Counted from the stretch's first letter, positions 1-5,768 are shown. The stretch: DNA of 7,160 bases from an uncultured Fusobacterium sp. (GCA_900542625.1 UQOH01000090.1:1-7160); one strand, 5' to 3'. Numbers and translations: made by a program. The notes: generated by a model not told the origin, from the letters alone.

Positions 1-89
1 AAATTTTCTGTATTCTGTTTCGCTGCATAAATTACGCAGATATTTTTAATATCGATAAATTTATTTTTAATTTATTTACATAATATAAT

Positions 90-119
90 TTGCCTTATTT
101 TAAATTAAAATGGTATAAT
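90..119 (+). promoter_or_regulatory. Predicted sigma-70-type promoter for the 74-aa acidic protein gene
   Basis: A perfect -10 hexamer TATAAT lies at 114-119 and is preceded by TGG at 111-113, giving an extended -10 (TGGTATAAT). A weak -35, TTGCCT, is at 90-95 with an 18-nt spacer. The start of transcription would fall near 126, leaving a leader of about 60 nt before the ATG at 187. The upstream sequence is very A+T-rich. The -10 match is direct; promoter activity is inferred. Confidence 0.7.
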
Positions 120-186
120 TATAAACAAACAGAATAATTATTTTACTTAATAGCTGTGATTATATTAAATATGCAGGAGGATTAAA

Positions 187-411
187 ATGATTGAAACTGA
201 ATTAAACGAAATTATAAATACCCTTAAGCATAACAAGGGAAACCATGAGATTATTGATGACTGCCTGACTATTATTGAAGATATAACAGGTTTTGAATTT
301 GTTCCTATCTTGGAAGAAATAGGAGAAAATCTTCATTCCAATATGAGTGATGATGCTTGGAACACCTACCTTGATGATGTAAAAGATGATATTCTTAATT
401 TTATAAACTAA
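187..411 (+). CDS. Small highly acidic protein of unknown function, 74 aa
   Basis: I do not recognise this gene. It encodes 74 residues with 18 Asp/Glu against only 3 Lys and no Arg, so the protein should be strongly anionic. There is no signal peptide or membrane segment, so it is probably cytoplasmic. The pattern of hydrophobic positions suggests mostly helices, with an acidic tail around residues 55-68 (SDDAW, LDDVKDD). There is one Cys (residue 26) and one Trp (58). The start is secure: AGGAGG at 175-180 stands 6 nt before the ATG and a good extended -10 promoter lies upstream. A strong hairpin begins right at its stop codon, so it is a single-gene transcript converging on rny. Its size and charge would suit a small inhibitor, an immunity-type protein or a binding partner of a basic protein, but nothing in the sequence chooses among these. 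Confidence 0.85.
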   Translation: MIETELNEIINTLKHNKGNHEIIDDCLTIIEDITGFEFVPILEEIGENLHSNMSDDAWNTYLDDVKDDILNFIN

Positions 412-438
412 AACAGGACAGTTTAATCTGTCCTGTTT
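411..438. terminator. Bidirectional rho-independent terminator between the 74-aa gene and rny
   Basis: Positions 411-421 (AAACAGGACAG) pair perfectly with 428-438 (CTGTCCTGTTT), an 11-bp stem with a 6-nt loop (TTTAAT). On the + strand the stem ends in TTT and is followed by CTTTATTT. On the - strand it ends in TTT and is followed by TAGTTTATAA. It directly follows the stop of the 74-aa gene and lies 24 nt past the stop of rny, so it can end both converging transcripts. Confidence 0.9.
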
Positions 439-462
439 CTTTATTTCATATGTGATTATTTT

Positions 463-2028
463 CTATTTTGCGTATTCTGTTGCTCTTGTTTCTCTTAAGA
501 TTGTAACTTTTATCTGTCCAGGATACTGCATTGTTTCCTCGATTTTCTTAGCTACATCTCTTGCCATTACAACAGCCTCATCATCTGTTACTACATCAGG
601 ATTAATTATAATTCTGATCTCTCTTCCTGCCTGAATTGCATAAGAAGATTCTACTCCTTTGAATGATTTTGCAATCTCTTCAAGAGAAGCAAGTCTCTTT
701 AAGTAAGATGATAAAGTTTCCATTCTTGCTCCCGGTCTTGATGCTGATACAGCATCTGCTGCCTGTACAAGGACTGATTCAACAGTAGTGTATTCCACTT
801 CGTTGTGGTGAGCCATTACTGCGTTTATTACATCTTCGTGTTCTCCAAATTTCTTTAAGAACTCTCCACCGATTAATGCGTGAGAAGATTCAATTTCATG
901 ATCAAGAACTTTACCTATATCATGAAGAAGTCCTCCTCTTTTTGCAAGCTGTACATCTGCTCCAAGCTCAGCTGCCAAGTTTGCAGCAAGTCTTGCTACT
1001 TCTATTGAGTGAACTAATACGTTTTGTCCGTAGCTTGTTCTGTATTTTAGTCTTCCTAATGTTTTTACGATTTCAGGATGCATTCCCTGAATTCCAACTT
1101 CTATTAAAGCCTGTTCTCCTGCATCTAATATATCTTTTTCTATCTCTTTTCTTGCTTTGTTTACTAACTCTTCAATTTTTCCCGGATGTATTCTTCCGTC
1201 AGAAATCAATTTCTCAATAGCTCTTCTTGCTACTTCTCTTTTTACACCGTCATAACTTGATAATACAACTGCTTCAGGAGTGTCATCAATTATGATGTCT
1301 ACACCAGTAAGAGATTCGATAGTTCTTATGTTTCTACCCTCTCTTCCGATTATTCTACCTTTCATTTCGTCATTTGGAAGGTTTACTACTGATACTGTTG
1401 AATCAACAACATATTCAGATGCTGCTTTTCCAATTACAGTAGAAAGTATTCTTTTTGAAATATCTTCTTTTGTTTCTTTTAATTTTGTTTCAAATTCTCT
1501 TATTGCAACAGCTGTTTCGTGAGTTAAGCTGTCTCTTAACTTAGAAATAAGCATCTCTTTTGCCTCTGATTTAGAAAGCTCGGAAATTCTTTCAAGTTCA
1601 ACTTCCTGCTTTTCTATTAAAACTTGAATTTTTTCGTTTTGTCTTTCAAGATCTTCTCTTGTTTTTTCAAGTTCAACTGTTTTTGCTTCAATTTTTTCTA
1701 ATTTATTATCAACGCTTTCTTCTTTTCTTGTAAGTCTTAATTCTTTTTGAAGAACCTCGTTCTTTGCTATTTTAATTTCTTTTTCTGCTTCTTCTTTCAT
1801 TTGATATACAGTTTCTTTTGCTTTAAGCTCTATATCTTTCTTTAATATTATTGCTTCTGATTCAGCATTTTTTATAATCTCTTTAGCTTTTATTTTAGCT
1901 TTTAACTGCTCATCTTCTGTGTCTCTTAATTCTTGTATTTTTTTATCTATAACAGATTTTTTATACAGCATAGCAAAAACTATGCAAAATCCGATTATTG
2001 CAAATCCAATCCCTATTATATAATTCAT
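463..2028 (-). CDS. rny: Ribonuclease Y, membrane-anchored endoribonuclease
   Basis: RNase Y makes the initiating endonucleolytic cuts in mRNA decay and some RNA maturation, held at the inner face of the cytoplasmic membrane. At 521 aa it has the family's usual length and complete architecture. An N-terminal membrane helix spans residues 3-22, followed by a long Lys/Glu-rich coiled coil from about 28 to 195. A KH RNA-binding domain covers about 208-275, with the GxxG loop at 228-231 (IIGREGRN). The HD hydrolase domain covers about 335-430, with the metal-binding pair H369-D370 in LLHDIGK, H340 upstream and D425 downstream. A conserved C-terminal region ends in RETRATEYAK. The start has AAGGA about 9 nt upstream. 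It is the last gene of the leftward cluster, 17 nt after the STAS gene, and ends at the shared terminator. That position suggests co-expression with the kinase/STAS pair; a regulatory link is only inferred. Confidence 0.97.
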   Translation of the reverse strand: MNYIIGIGFAIIGFCIVFAMLYKKSVIDKKIQELRDTEDEQLKAKIKAKEIIKNAESEAIILKKDIELKAKETVYQMKEEAEKEIKIAKNEVLQKELRLTRKEESVDNKLEKIEAKTVELEKTREDLERQNEKIQVLIEKQEVELERISELSKSEAKEMLISKLRDSLTHETAVAIREFETKLKETKEDISKRILSTVIGKAASEYVVDSTVSVVNLPNDEMKGRIIGREGRNIRTIESLTGVDIIIDDTPEAVVLSSYDGVKREVARRAIEKLISDGRIHPGKIEELVNKARKEIEKDILDAGEQALIEVGIQGMHPEIVKTLGRLKYRTSYGQNVLVHSIEVARLAANLAAELGADVQLAKRGGLLHDIGKVLDHEIESSHALIGGEFLKKFGEHEDVINAVMAHHNEVEYTTVESVLVQAADAVSASRPGARMETLSSYLKRLASLEEIAKSFKGVESSYAIQAGREIRIIINPDVVTDDEAVVMARDVAKKIEETMQYPGQIKVTILRETRATEYAK

Positions 2029-2045
2029 ATTATTCCGTCCTTATT

Positions 2046-2399
2046 TTAATTTTTATTATAACTGTCTATTGCTTCCTGTCTGTCCTCGTATATTTCAAAA
2101 ATTTCGTCAAGTCCTATCATTTCAAAAATTTCTTTAATATGTTCGTTTAATTTTACAAGTTTGATATCTCCTCCGATATCTTTAACTGATTTTAATTTTC
2201 CTCTTAAAATTCCCATTGCAAGACTGTTTATATGAGATAACTCTTCAAAGTCTATAACAAAGTTTTTACATCCGTTTTCCATTTCTTTAGTTATTTTGTC
2301 TTTTAATTTAGGAGCAACCAAAGCGTCTAATTCTCCGACTACTTTTATTACTCTAACCTCACCGATTTTTTCTTCTATTATATCAAAATTTGTATCCAT
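2046..2399 (-). CDS. STAS-domain anti-sigma factor antagonist (RsbV/SpoIIAA-like)
   Basis: This is a 117-aa single STAS domain, the usual size for RsbV/SpoIIAA proteins. In that family the unphosphorylated form binds the partner kinase and releases its target; phosphorylation on a conserved Ser switches it off. Visible hallmarks are the N-terminal strand with VVGELDA (20-26), the strand NFVIDFEEL (46-54) and the switch loop. The switch loop reads H-I-N58-S59-L-A-M-G where the family usually has D-S-S/T-G-L-G. The presumed phosphorylated Ser (59) is kept, but the preceding Asp is Asn and the following residues differ. The gene begins two codons after the stop of the kinase gene, in the same frame, and ends 17 nt before rny. 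Its AAGGAGG sits inside the end of the kinase gene, 14 nt from the ATG. No sigma factor gene is nearby, so the switch output is unknown. Confidence 0.88.
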   Translation of the reverse strand: MDTNFDIIEEKIGEVRVIKVVGELDALVAPKLKDKITKEMENGCKNFVIDFEELSHINSLAMGILRGKLKSVKDIGGDIKLVKLNEHIKEIFEMIGLDEIFEIYEDRQEAIDSYNKN

Positions 2400-2405
2400 G
2401 ATATT

Positions 2406-2810
2406 TTAATAAACCTCCTTTATTTTTTTCTCTACCTTAAATTTTGTTCCGTTTACTTTTTTTTCAATTTTGAAGCTGTCTGACATCTTTCGTGCAATAC
2501 GAAGTCCCATTCCTCCTTCTTCTTTACTCATTTTACTATCATCAAATCCAACACCATTATCTTCTACAACAAGCCTTATAAGATTTCCCTCTTTTTCCAT
2601 GGAAATTATAAGGTCTCCCGGCTGATACTGGTACCCATGTTCCACAACATTTGTCGCCAGCTCATCTGTAATGGTTAATATCTCCATTATATTACGTTCT
2701 TCGACTTTATGAAGTTTTAAATAAGTTCTTATTAATGTTCTGATAACAGAAAGATTTTCCAGAGCAGAAGAAAGGAGAATTTTTATTTCATTCTTCTTCA
2801 AGAATCTCAC
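2406..2810 (-). CDS. Anti-sigma factor-type serine kinase (RsbW/SpoIIAB-like, GHKL ATPase)
   Basis: This 134-aa protein is a stand-alone HATPase_c (GHKL) domain of the RsbW/SpoIIAB type, slightly shorter than the Bacillus proteins as I remember them. Such kinases phosphorylate a STAS partner on Ser and otherwise hold a target, classically a sigma factor. Motifs in order are the N-box E50-LAT-N54-VVEHGY, the G1 box D84-NGVGFD and the G2/lid box GGMGL at 99-103. The N-terminal SALENLSVIR resembles the dimer/partner-contact helix of SpoIIAB. An Arg matching SpoIIAB R20 is present (R24), while the position of SpoIIAB E16 seems to be Leu20; that alignment is by eye. The given start is GTG, overlapping the lipoprotein stop by 4 nt (GTGA). 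A TTG at 2801-2799 (131 aa) is at least as likely, because AGGTGA stands 5 nt before it and the protein would begin like SpoIIAB. Its STAS partner follows directly. No sigma factor gene is in view. Confidence 0.9.
   Translation of the reverse strand: MRFLKKNEIKILLSSALENLSVIRTLIRTYLKLHKVEERNIMEILTITDELATNVVEHGYQYQPGDLIISMEKEGNLIRLVVEDNGVGFDDSKMSKEEGGMGLRIARKMSDSFKIEKKVNGTKFKVEKKIKEVY
2414..2420 (-). promoter_or_regulatory. Ribosome binding site of the STAS gene with long spacing
   Basis: AAGGAGG on the - strand lies inside the last codons of the upstream kinase gene. It is 14 nt from the ATG at 2399-2397, longer than the usual 5-9 nt. There is no start codon in the intervening two in-frame codons (AAT, ATC). 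The site fits translation coupled to the preceding gene. Confidence 0.65.
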
Positions 2811-2815
2811 CTTCC
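2807..2815 (-). promoter_or_regulatory. Ribosome binding site that bears on the kinase start codon
   Basis: On the - strand GGAAGGTGA spans 2815-2807. The GTG at 2810-2808 lies inside it, so that codon would have almost no usable upstream site. The in-frame TTG at 2801-2799 sits 5 nt after AGGTGA, a normal distance. This favours the TTG start and places the site across the stop codon of the lipoprotein gene, a typical coupled arrangement. Confidence 0.55.
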
Positions 2816-3316
2816 ATCTTTAATTTCCATTATACTCCATTTTTTATTACTCAACTTATAATTAAATTGAAAGTATCTGACATTATCTATAAAAATAACT
2901 GCTGCTGTATTTTTAGCATTATTTTTATAAAATTCAGGTTTTGTGTAAATAATTTTCATATTGGAAAAATCTATATTTCTAAGTTCTTCCAATATTTTTC
3001 TGTTTATAAAACTGTCATTAAAATATATTTCAATATTTTCAAAATTATTGCTTTCAAGCTGAGTTTTAAAGCTTTCTATCATTTTTTTCAATGCAGCTTT
3101 ATCCTCTTTTCTTTCCTGCAATAACTTTTTATATTTCTCTGCAGTTTTATTATTATCAGAATCTGCACTTTTATCTAACAATAACCCCAGTTCATCTAAC
3201 TTCCAATCATTTAAAAGTGTTTCGTATCTCTTTTCAATATTTGTTTCATTGTTCTTGATATTAGTACATGAAACAAACAAAAGAGCTGTCAGTAGAATTA
3301 TTAGTATTTTTTTCAT
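2807..3316 (-). CDS. Predicted lipoprotein of unknown function, 169 aa
   Basis: I do not recognise a named family. The protein begins with a lipoprotein signal peptide: MKK, a hydrophobic stretch (residues 4-15) and a lipobox LFVSC ending at Cys17. It should be lipidated and anchored facing the periplasm. Thr follows the Cys; under the E. coli rule a residue other than Asp would permit outer-membrane sorting, though the rule may not hold here. Residues 25-90 are Lys/Glu-rich and mostly helical. From about 92 onward there are alternating strands ending in VRYFQFNYKLSNKKWSIMEI (147-166), a pattern seen in NTF2/SnoaL-like folds; that is a guess at fold only. The start is good: AGGAG 6 nt upstream and a strong promoter 26 nt upstream. 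It is the first gene of the kinase/STAS/rny unit and overlaps the kinase gene by 4 nt, hinting at a sensory or envelope link. Confidence 0.88.
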   Translation of the reverse strand: MKKILIILLTALLFVSCTNIKNNETNIEKRYETLLNDWKLDELGLLLDKSADSDNNKTAEKYKKLLQERKEDKAALKKMIESFKTQLESNNFENIEIYFNDSFINRKILEELRNIDFSNMKIIYTKPEFYKNNAKNTAAVIFIDNVRYFQFNYKLSNKKWSIMEIKDGR

Positions 3317-3342
3317 GAATATCTCCTACAAACCTCTGATTT

Positions 3343-3371
3343 ATAATACCATAAGAATTTCATTTTATCAA
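3343..3371 (-). promoter_or_regulatory. Predicted internal promoter for the lipoprotein-kinase-STAS-rny unit
   Basis: On the - strand TTGATA (3371-3366) is followed after exactly 17 nt by TATTAT (3348-3343), each hexamer one base from consensus. TGG precedes the -10, giving an extended -10 (TGGTATTAT). Transcription would start near 3336, about 20 nt before the lipoprotein ATG. It is the best-formed promoter in the window by -35/-10/spacer match and would let the downstream genes be expressed independently of obgE-miaA. Confidence 0.78.
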
Positions 3372-3384
3372 GTTAAATCTTATG
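3350..3384. repeat. Interrupted inverted repeat overlapping the internal promoter and the miaA stop codon
   Basis: CATAAGA at 3350-3356 pairs with TCTTATG at 3378-3384. TTT (3358-3360) further pairs with AAA (3375-3377) after a one-base bulge, leaving a 14-nt loop. The repeat spans the -35 of the internal promoter and abuts its -10. No T-run follows on the - strand, so it is a poor terminator. It could be an operator-like site or a weak 3' hairpin of the miaA mRNA, or chance in A+T-rich DNA. Confidence 0.4.
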
Positions 3385-4291
3385 AGCCGTTTGCCAAATA
3401 ATGCTCCGTTATGGACTTTAATATCTCATTTTCCGATTGATTTTCCAAATCAAACCATATATATTCTTTATCATTATTAAACCATGTCATCTGTCTTTTT
3501 GCATATCTTCTTGAATCTCTTTTTATGAAATCAACAGCTGTTTCAAGAGAAATATTTCCTTCCAGGTAATCAATAAGCTGAGTATACCCGATTATGTTTA
3601 TTTTTCTTAAAATTTCTCCTCCATATTTTTTATAAAGAGTTTCAACTTCTGATAAAAGCCCCTGCTCCATCATAATATCAACTCTCATATCAATTCTTTT
3701 ATAAAGGATCTCTCTGTCCCTTGTAAGACAGACTTTTAAAAAATCATAATTATTGTTTTTTATATTTTTCTTAGAAAGAACAGAAAATTTTTCTCCTGTC
3801 ATAAGACATACTTCAACAGCTCTTTCAACTCTTTTTTTGTTGTTCTTATGAATTGTTTCTGCTGCCTCAGGGTCAAGCTCTGTAAGTTTTTCATAAAGCT
3901 CATCCACAGAAAGTTCCATAAGTTCATCTCTAAGCTGAGGATTGCTTTCAGGAAGAGCAGACAATCCGTTTACAACAGAATTTATATATAATCCTGTTCC
4001 TCCTGTTAAAATTACTGGTCTGTTCTCTGCCTCTTTTTCTGCAAGAATTTTATCAACAGCTCTTTGATATTCTCCAACACTGTATTTTTCAGTCGGAGGA
4101 AGAACATCAAGCATATAATGCCTGATTCCTTCCATTTCCTCCACTCTTATTTTTGCTGTTCCTATATTCATCTCTTTATATACCTGAGCTGAATCAGCAG
4201 ATATAATATCTGCATCAAGAAGTCTGGCAAGTTTTAACGACAGGTCTGTTTTTCCTACACCTGTAGGACCTGCTAAAACTATTCCTTTCAT
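3380..4291 (-). CDS. miaA: tRNA dimethylallyltransferase
   Basis: MiaA transfers the dimethylallyl group from DMAPP to N6 of A37 in tRNAs that read codons starting with U, the first step toward ms2i6A. At 303 aa it is full length for the family. The P-loop GPTGVGKT is at residues 8-15, the DSAQVY motif at 33-38 with the conserved Asp33, and GGTGLY at 97-102. The C-terminal part carries the SRRYAKRQMTWF signature. The insertion domain between these is present. The start has AGGAG 5 nt upstream, and the gene follows obgE by only 14 nt, so the two are cotranscribed. No terminator is visible after it; instead a promoter for the next unit overlaps its end. Nothing looks truncated. Confidence 0.97.
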   Translation of the reverse strand: MKGIVLAGPTGVGKTDLSLKLARLLDADIISADSAQVYKEMNIGTAKIRVEEMEGIRHYMLDVLPPTEKYSVGEYQRAVDKILAEKEAENRPVILTGGTGLYINSVVNGLSALPESNPQLRDELMELSVDELYEKLTELDPEAAETIHKNNKKRVERAVEVCLMTGEKFSVLSKKNIKNNNYDFLKVCLTRDREILYKRIDMRVDIMMEQGLLSEVETLYKKYGGEILRKINIIGYTQLIDYLEGNISLETAVDFIKRDSRRYAKRQMTWFNNDKEYIWFDLENQSENEILKSITEHYLANGS

Positions 4292-4305
4292 AAACGCTCC
4301 TATTC

Positions 4306-5592
4306 TTATTCTACGAAGTCAAACTCAACATCAACTATTCTTATTGTATCTCCGTCTTCCACTCCTGCATCTCTAAGTGCTTTTTCCATTCCAAGATTTT
4401 TAAGCATGTGCACAAATGTGATTACAGATTCCTCGTCATAAGTGATTACATATTTAGAAAGTATTCCGTCTATCATAGCTCCGTCAACTTCATATACTCC
4501 ATCTTCATCTTGAGTAATAATGAAATCCGGTTTGTCGCTCTTTTGAGATTTTATAACTTCTATAACATCTTCTTCTGCCTCAAGAGGTTCTCTTTCTATG
4601 CTTTCAAGGATTCCCCAAGTATCATTTATAACTTCTTTTATTCCGTCTCCTAAAATTACTGATATAGGATATACTTTTGCTCCTTTTCCTTCAACATAAG
4701 CTTTGAACTCTTCGTATTTATCCATTTCCCATAACAGATCCATTTTGTTTGCTAAAACTATTTGTTTTTTGTCTGCAAGTTTTGAACTGAATTTTCTTAA
4801 CTCTTCATTGATTTTATTATAGTCATCAATAGGATCTCTTCCTTCTATTCCAGACACGTCAACAATATGATATATCATTTTACATCTTTCAATGTGTCTT
4901 AAGAATTTATCTCCAAGTCCCACTCCTTCACTTGCACCTTCAATAAGTCCCGGAATGTCAGCTATAACAAATGATTTTCCTTCTCCCACTCTGATTACTC
5001 CAAGTTTTGGTTCAAGAGTTGTAAAGTGGTATGCTCCAACTTTTGATTTTGCAGCAGAAACAATATTGATGAAACTTGATTTTCCAACTGAAGGATATCC
5101 AACAAGAGCTACGTCTGCAAGAAGTTTTAACTCAAGCTTAACTCTTACTTCTGCTCCCTCTCTTCCTTTTCCTGCCATTTTAGGAGCTTTTCTTATAGAG
5201 TTTTTAAAACGCTCGTTTCCTGCTCCTCCTTTTCCACCTCTTAAAAATACTCTTTCTACATTTGGAACATTCAAATCAAGAAGAAGTTTTCCTGTTTCTG
5301 CATCTCTTACCTGTGTTCCAACAGGAACTTTTATCACAAGATTTTCTCCTGTTTTACCAAAACATCTTTTCTTTGCTCCATTTTCTCCATTTTGTGCAGC
5401 AAATTTCTTTTTAAATTTAAAGTCAACAAGTGTGTTTATATTTGAATCTCCAACAAATATAACATCTCCTCCGTTTCCTCCGTCTCCACCGTCCGGTCCT
5501 CCGAACTGAATATATTTTTCTCTTCTGAAAGTAGCCGCTCCATCGCCGCCATTTCCAGCTTTTACTGTGATTACTACTTCATCTATAAACAT
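4306..5592 (-). CDS. obgE: Obg family GTPase (ObgE/CgtA)
   Basis: This essential, slow-hydrolysing GTPase acts in 50S subunit assembly and in growth and stress control. The 428-aa protein has all three Obg parts. The glycine-rich Obg fold covers 1-158 (for example GGPDGGDGGNGGD at 31-43). The G domain has G1 GYPSVGKS at 165-172, the TT of switch I at 191-192, G3 DIPG at 212-215 and G4 NKMD at 282-285; the G5 region begins near S311. The C-terminal OCT domain runs from about 350 to 428, a domain found in many Gram-positive and fusobacterial Obg proteins but absent from E. coli ObgE. The start has AAGGAG 6 nt upstream. It is the first gene of the leftward cluster, read from an extended -10 promoter in the divergent region with a leader of about 58 nt, and is followed closely by miaA. 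Confidence 0.98.
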   Translation of the reverse strand: MFIDEVVITVKAGNGGDGAATFRREKYIQFGGPDGGDGGNGGDVIFVGDSNINTLVDFKFKKKFAAQNGENGAKKRCFGKTGENLVIKVPVGTQVRDAETGKLLLDLNVPNVERVFLRGGKGGAGNERFKNSIRKAPKMAGKGREGAEVRVKLELKLLADVALVGYPSVGKSSFINIVSAAKSKVGAYHFTTLEPKLGVIRVGEGKSFVIADIPGLIEGASEGVGLGDKFLRHIERCKMIYHIVDVSGIEGRDPIDDYNKINEELRKFSSKLADKKQIVLANKMDLLWEMDKYEEFKAYVEGKGAKVYPISVILGDGIKEVINDTWGILESIEREPLEAEEDVIEVIKSQKSDKPDFIITQDEDGVYEVDGAMIDGILSKYVITYDEESVITFVHMLKNLGMEKALRDAGVEDGDTIRIVDVEFDFVE

Positions 5593-5657
5593 TATACTCT
5601 CCTTATTCTATGTGCTCTTTTTTTATTTTTTTATTAAAAGCAAAATTCCCTCATATT

Positions 5658-5666
5658 ATTATATCA
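5658..5666 (-). promoter_or_regulatory. Predicted extended -10 promoter for obgE-miaA
   Basis: On the - strand TGATATAAT (5666-5658) is a perfect extended -10. No good -35 lies 17 nt upstream (TATATA); the upstream DNA is A/T tracts that could act as an UP-like element. Transcription would start near 5651, giving a purine-rich, A-rich leader of about 58 nt with no obvious structure before the obgE start at 5592. Confidence 0.65.
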
Positions 5667-5732
5667 TTTTTTATAATTTATATATATAATTTTTTTGTCA
5701 GTCTTATTTTTATTTATTAAATTTGAAATTTA

Positions 5733-5741
5733 TGATATGAT
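5733..5741 (+). promoter_or_regulatory. Predicted extended -10 promoter for kdsC-elyC
   Basis: TGATATGAT at 5733-5741 is an extended -10 with hexamer TATGAT (5736-5741); a second TATGAT overlaps at 5731-5736. The -35 region is weak (TTTATT at 5713-5718). The start would be near 5748, about 20 nt before the kdsC ATG. It is back to back with the obgE promoter, about 75 bp away. Confidence 0.55.
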
Positions 5742-5768
5742 GAGAAAAAATAAAAAAGGAGAAATGCC

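Noticed and set aside
1..24. Similarity of the left edge to the 3' end of rny (shared TATTCTGTT)
   Set aside because: The match is short and imperfect and shows no further extension, so a duplicated rny tail is not supported.
1..28. Possible start of a leftward gene (ATG at 28-26)
   Set aside because: Only nine codons remain in the window and there is no ribosome binding site before the ATG.
39..53. Hairpin GATATT-TTT-AATATC near the left edge
   Set aside because: It is a 6-bp, mostly A-T stem without a T-tail and with no identifiable gene upstream in the window; it is expected by chance in such A+T-rich DNA.
876..1522. Open frames on the + strand opposite rny (876-1220 and 1280-1522)
   Set aside because: They are antisense to the KH and HD regions of rny, have no ribosome binding site, and give low-complexity Leu/Phe/Ser-rich products.
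3317..3379. Terminator between miaA and the lipoprotein gene
   Set aside because: The only inverted repeat there has a bulge, a 14-nt loop and no following T-run on the transcribed strand, and it overlaps a good promoter.
4892..5509. Long open frame (205 codons) on the + strand opposite obgE
   Set aside because: It is the mirror of the glycine-rich Obg domain and G domain. The product is rich in Ser, Pro and Phe with no recognisable motif or ribosome site, while obgE on the other strand is complete and unmistakable.
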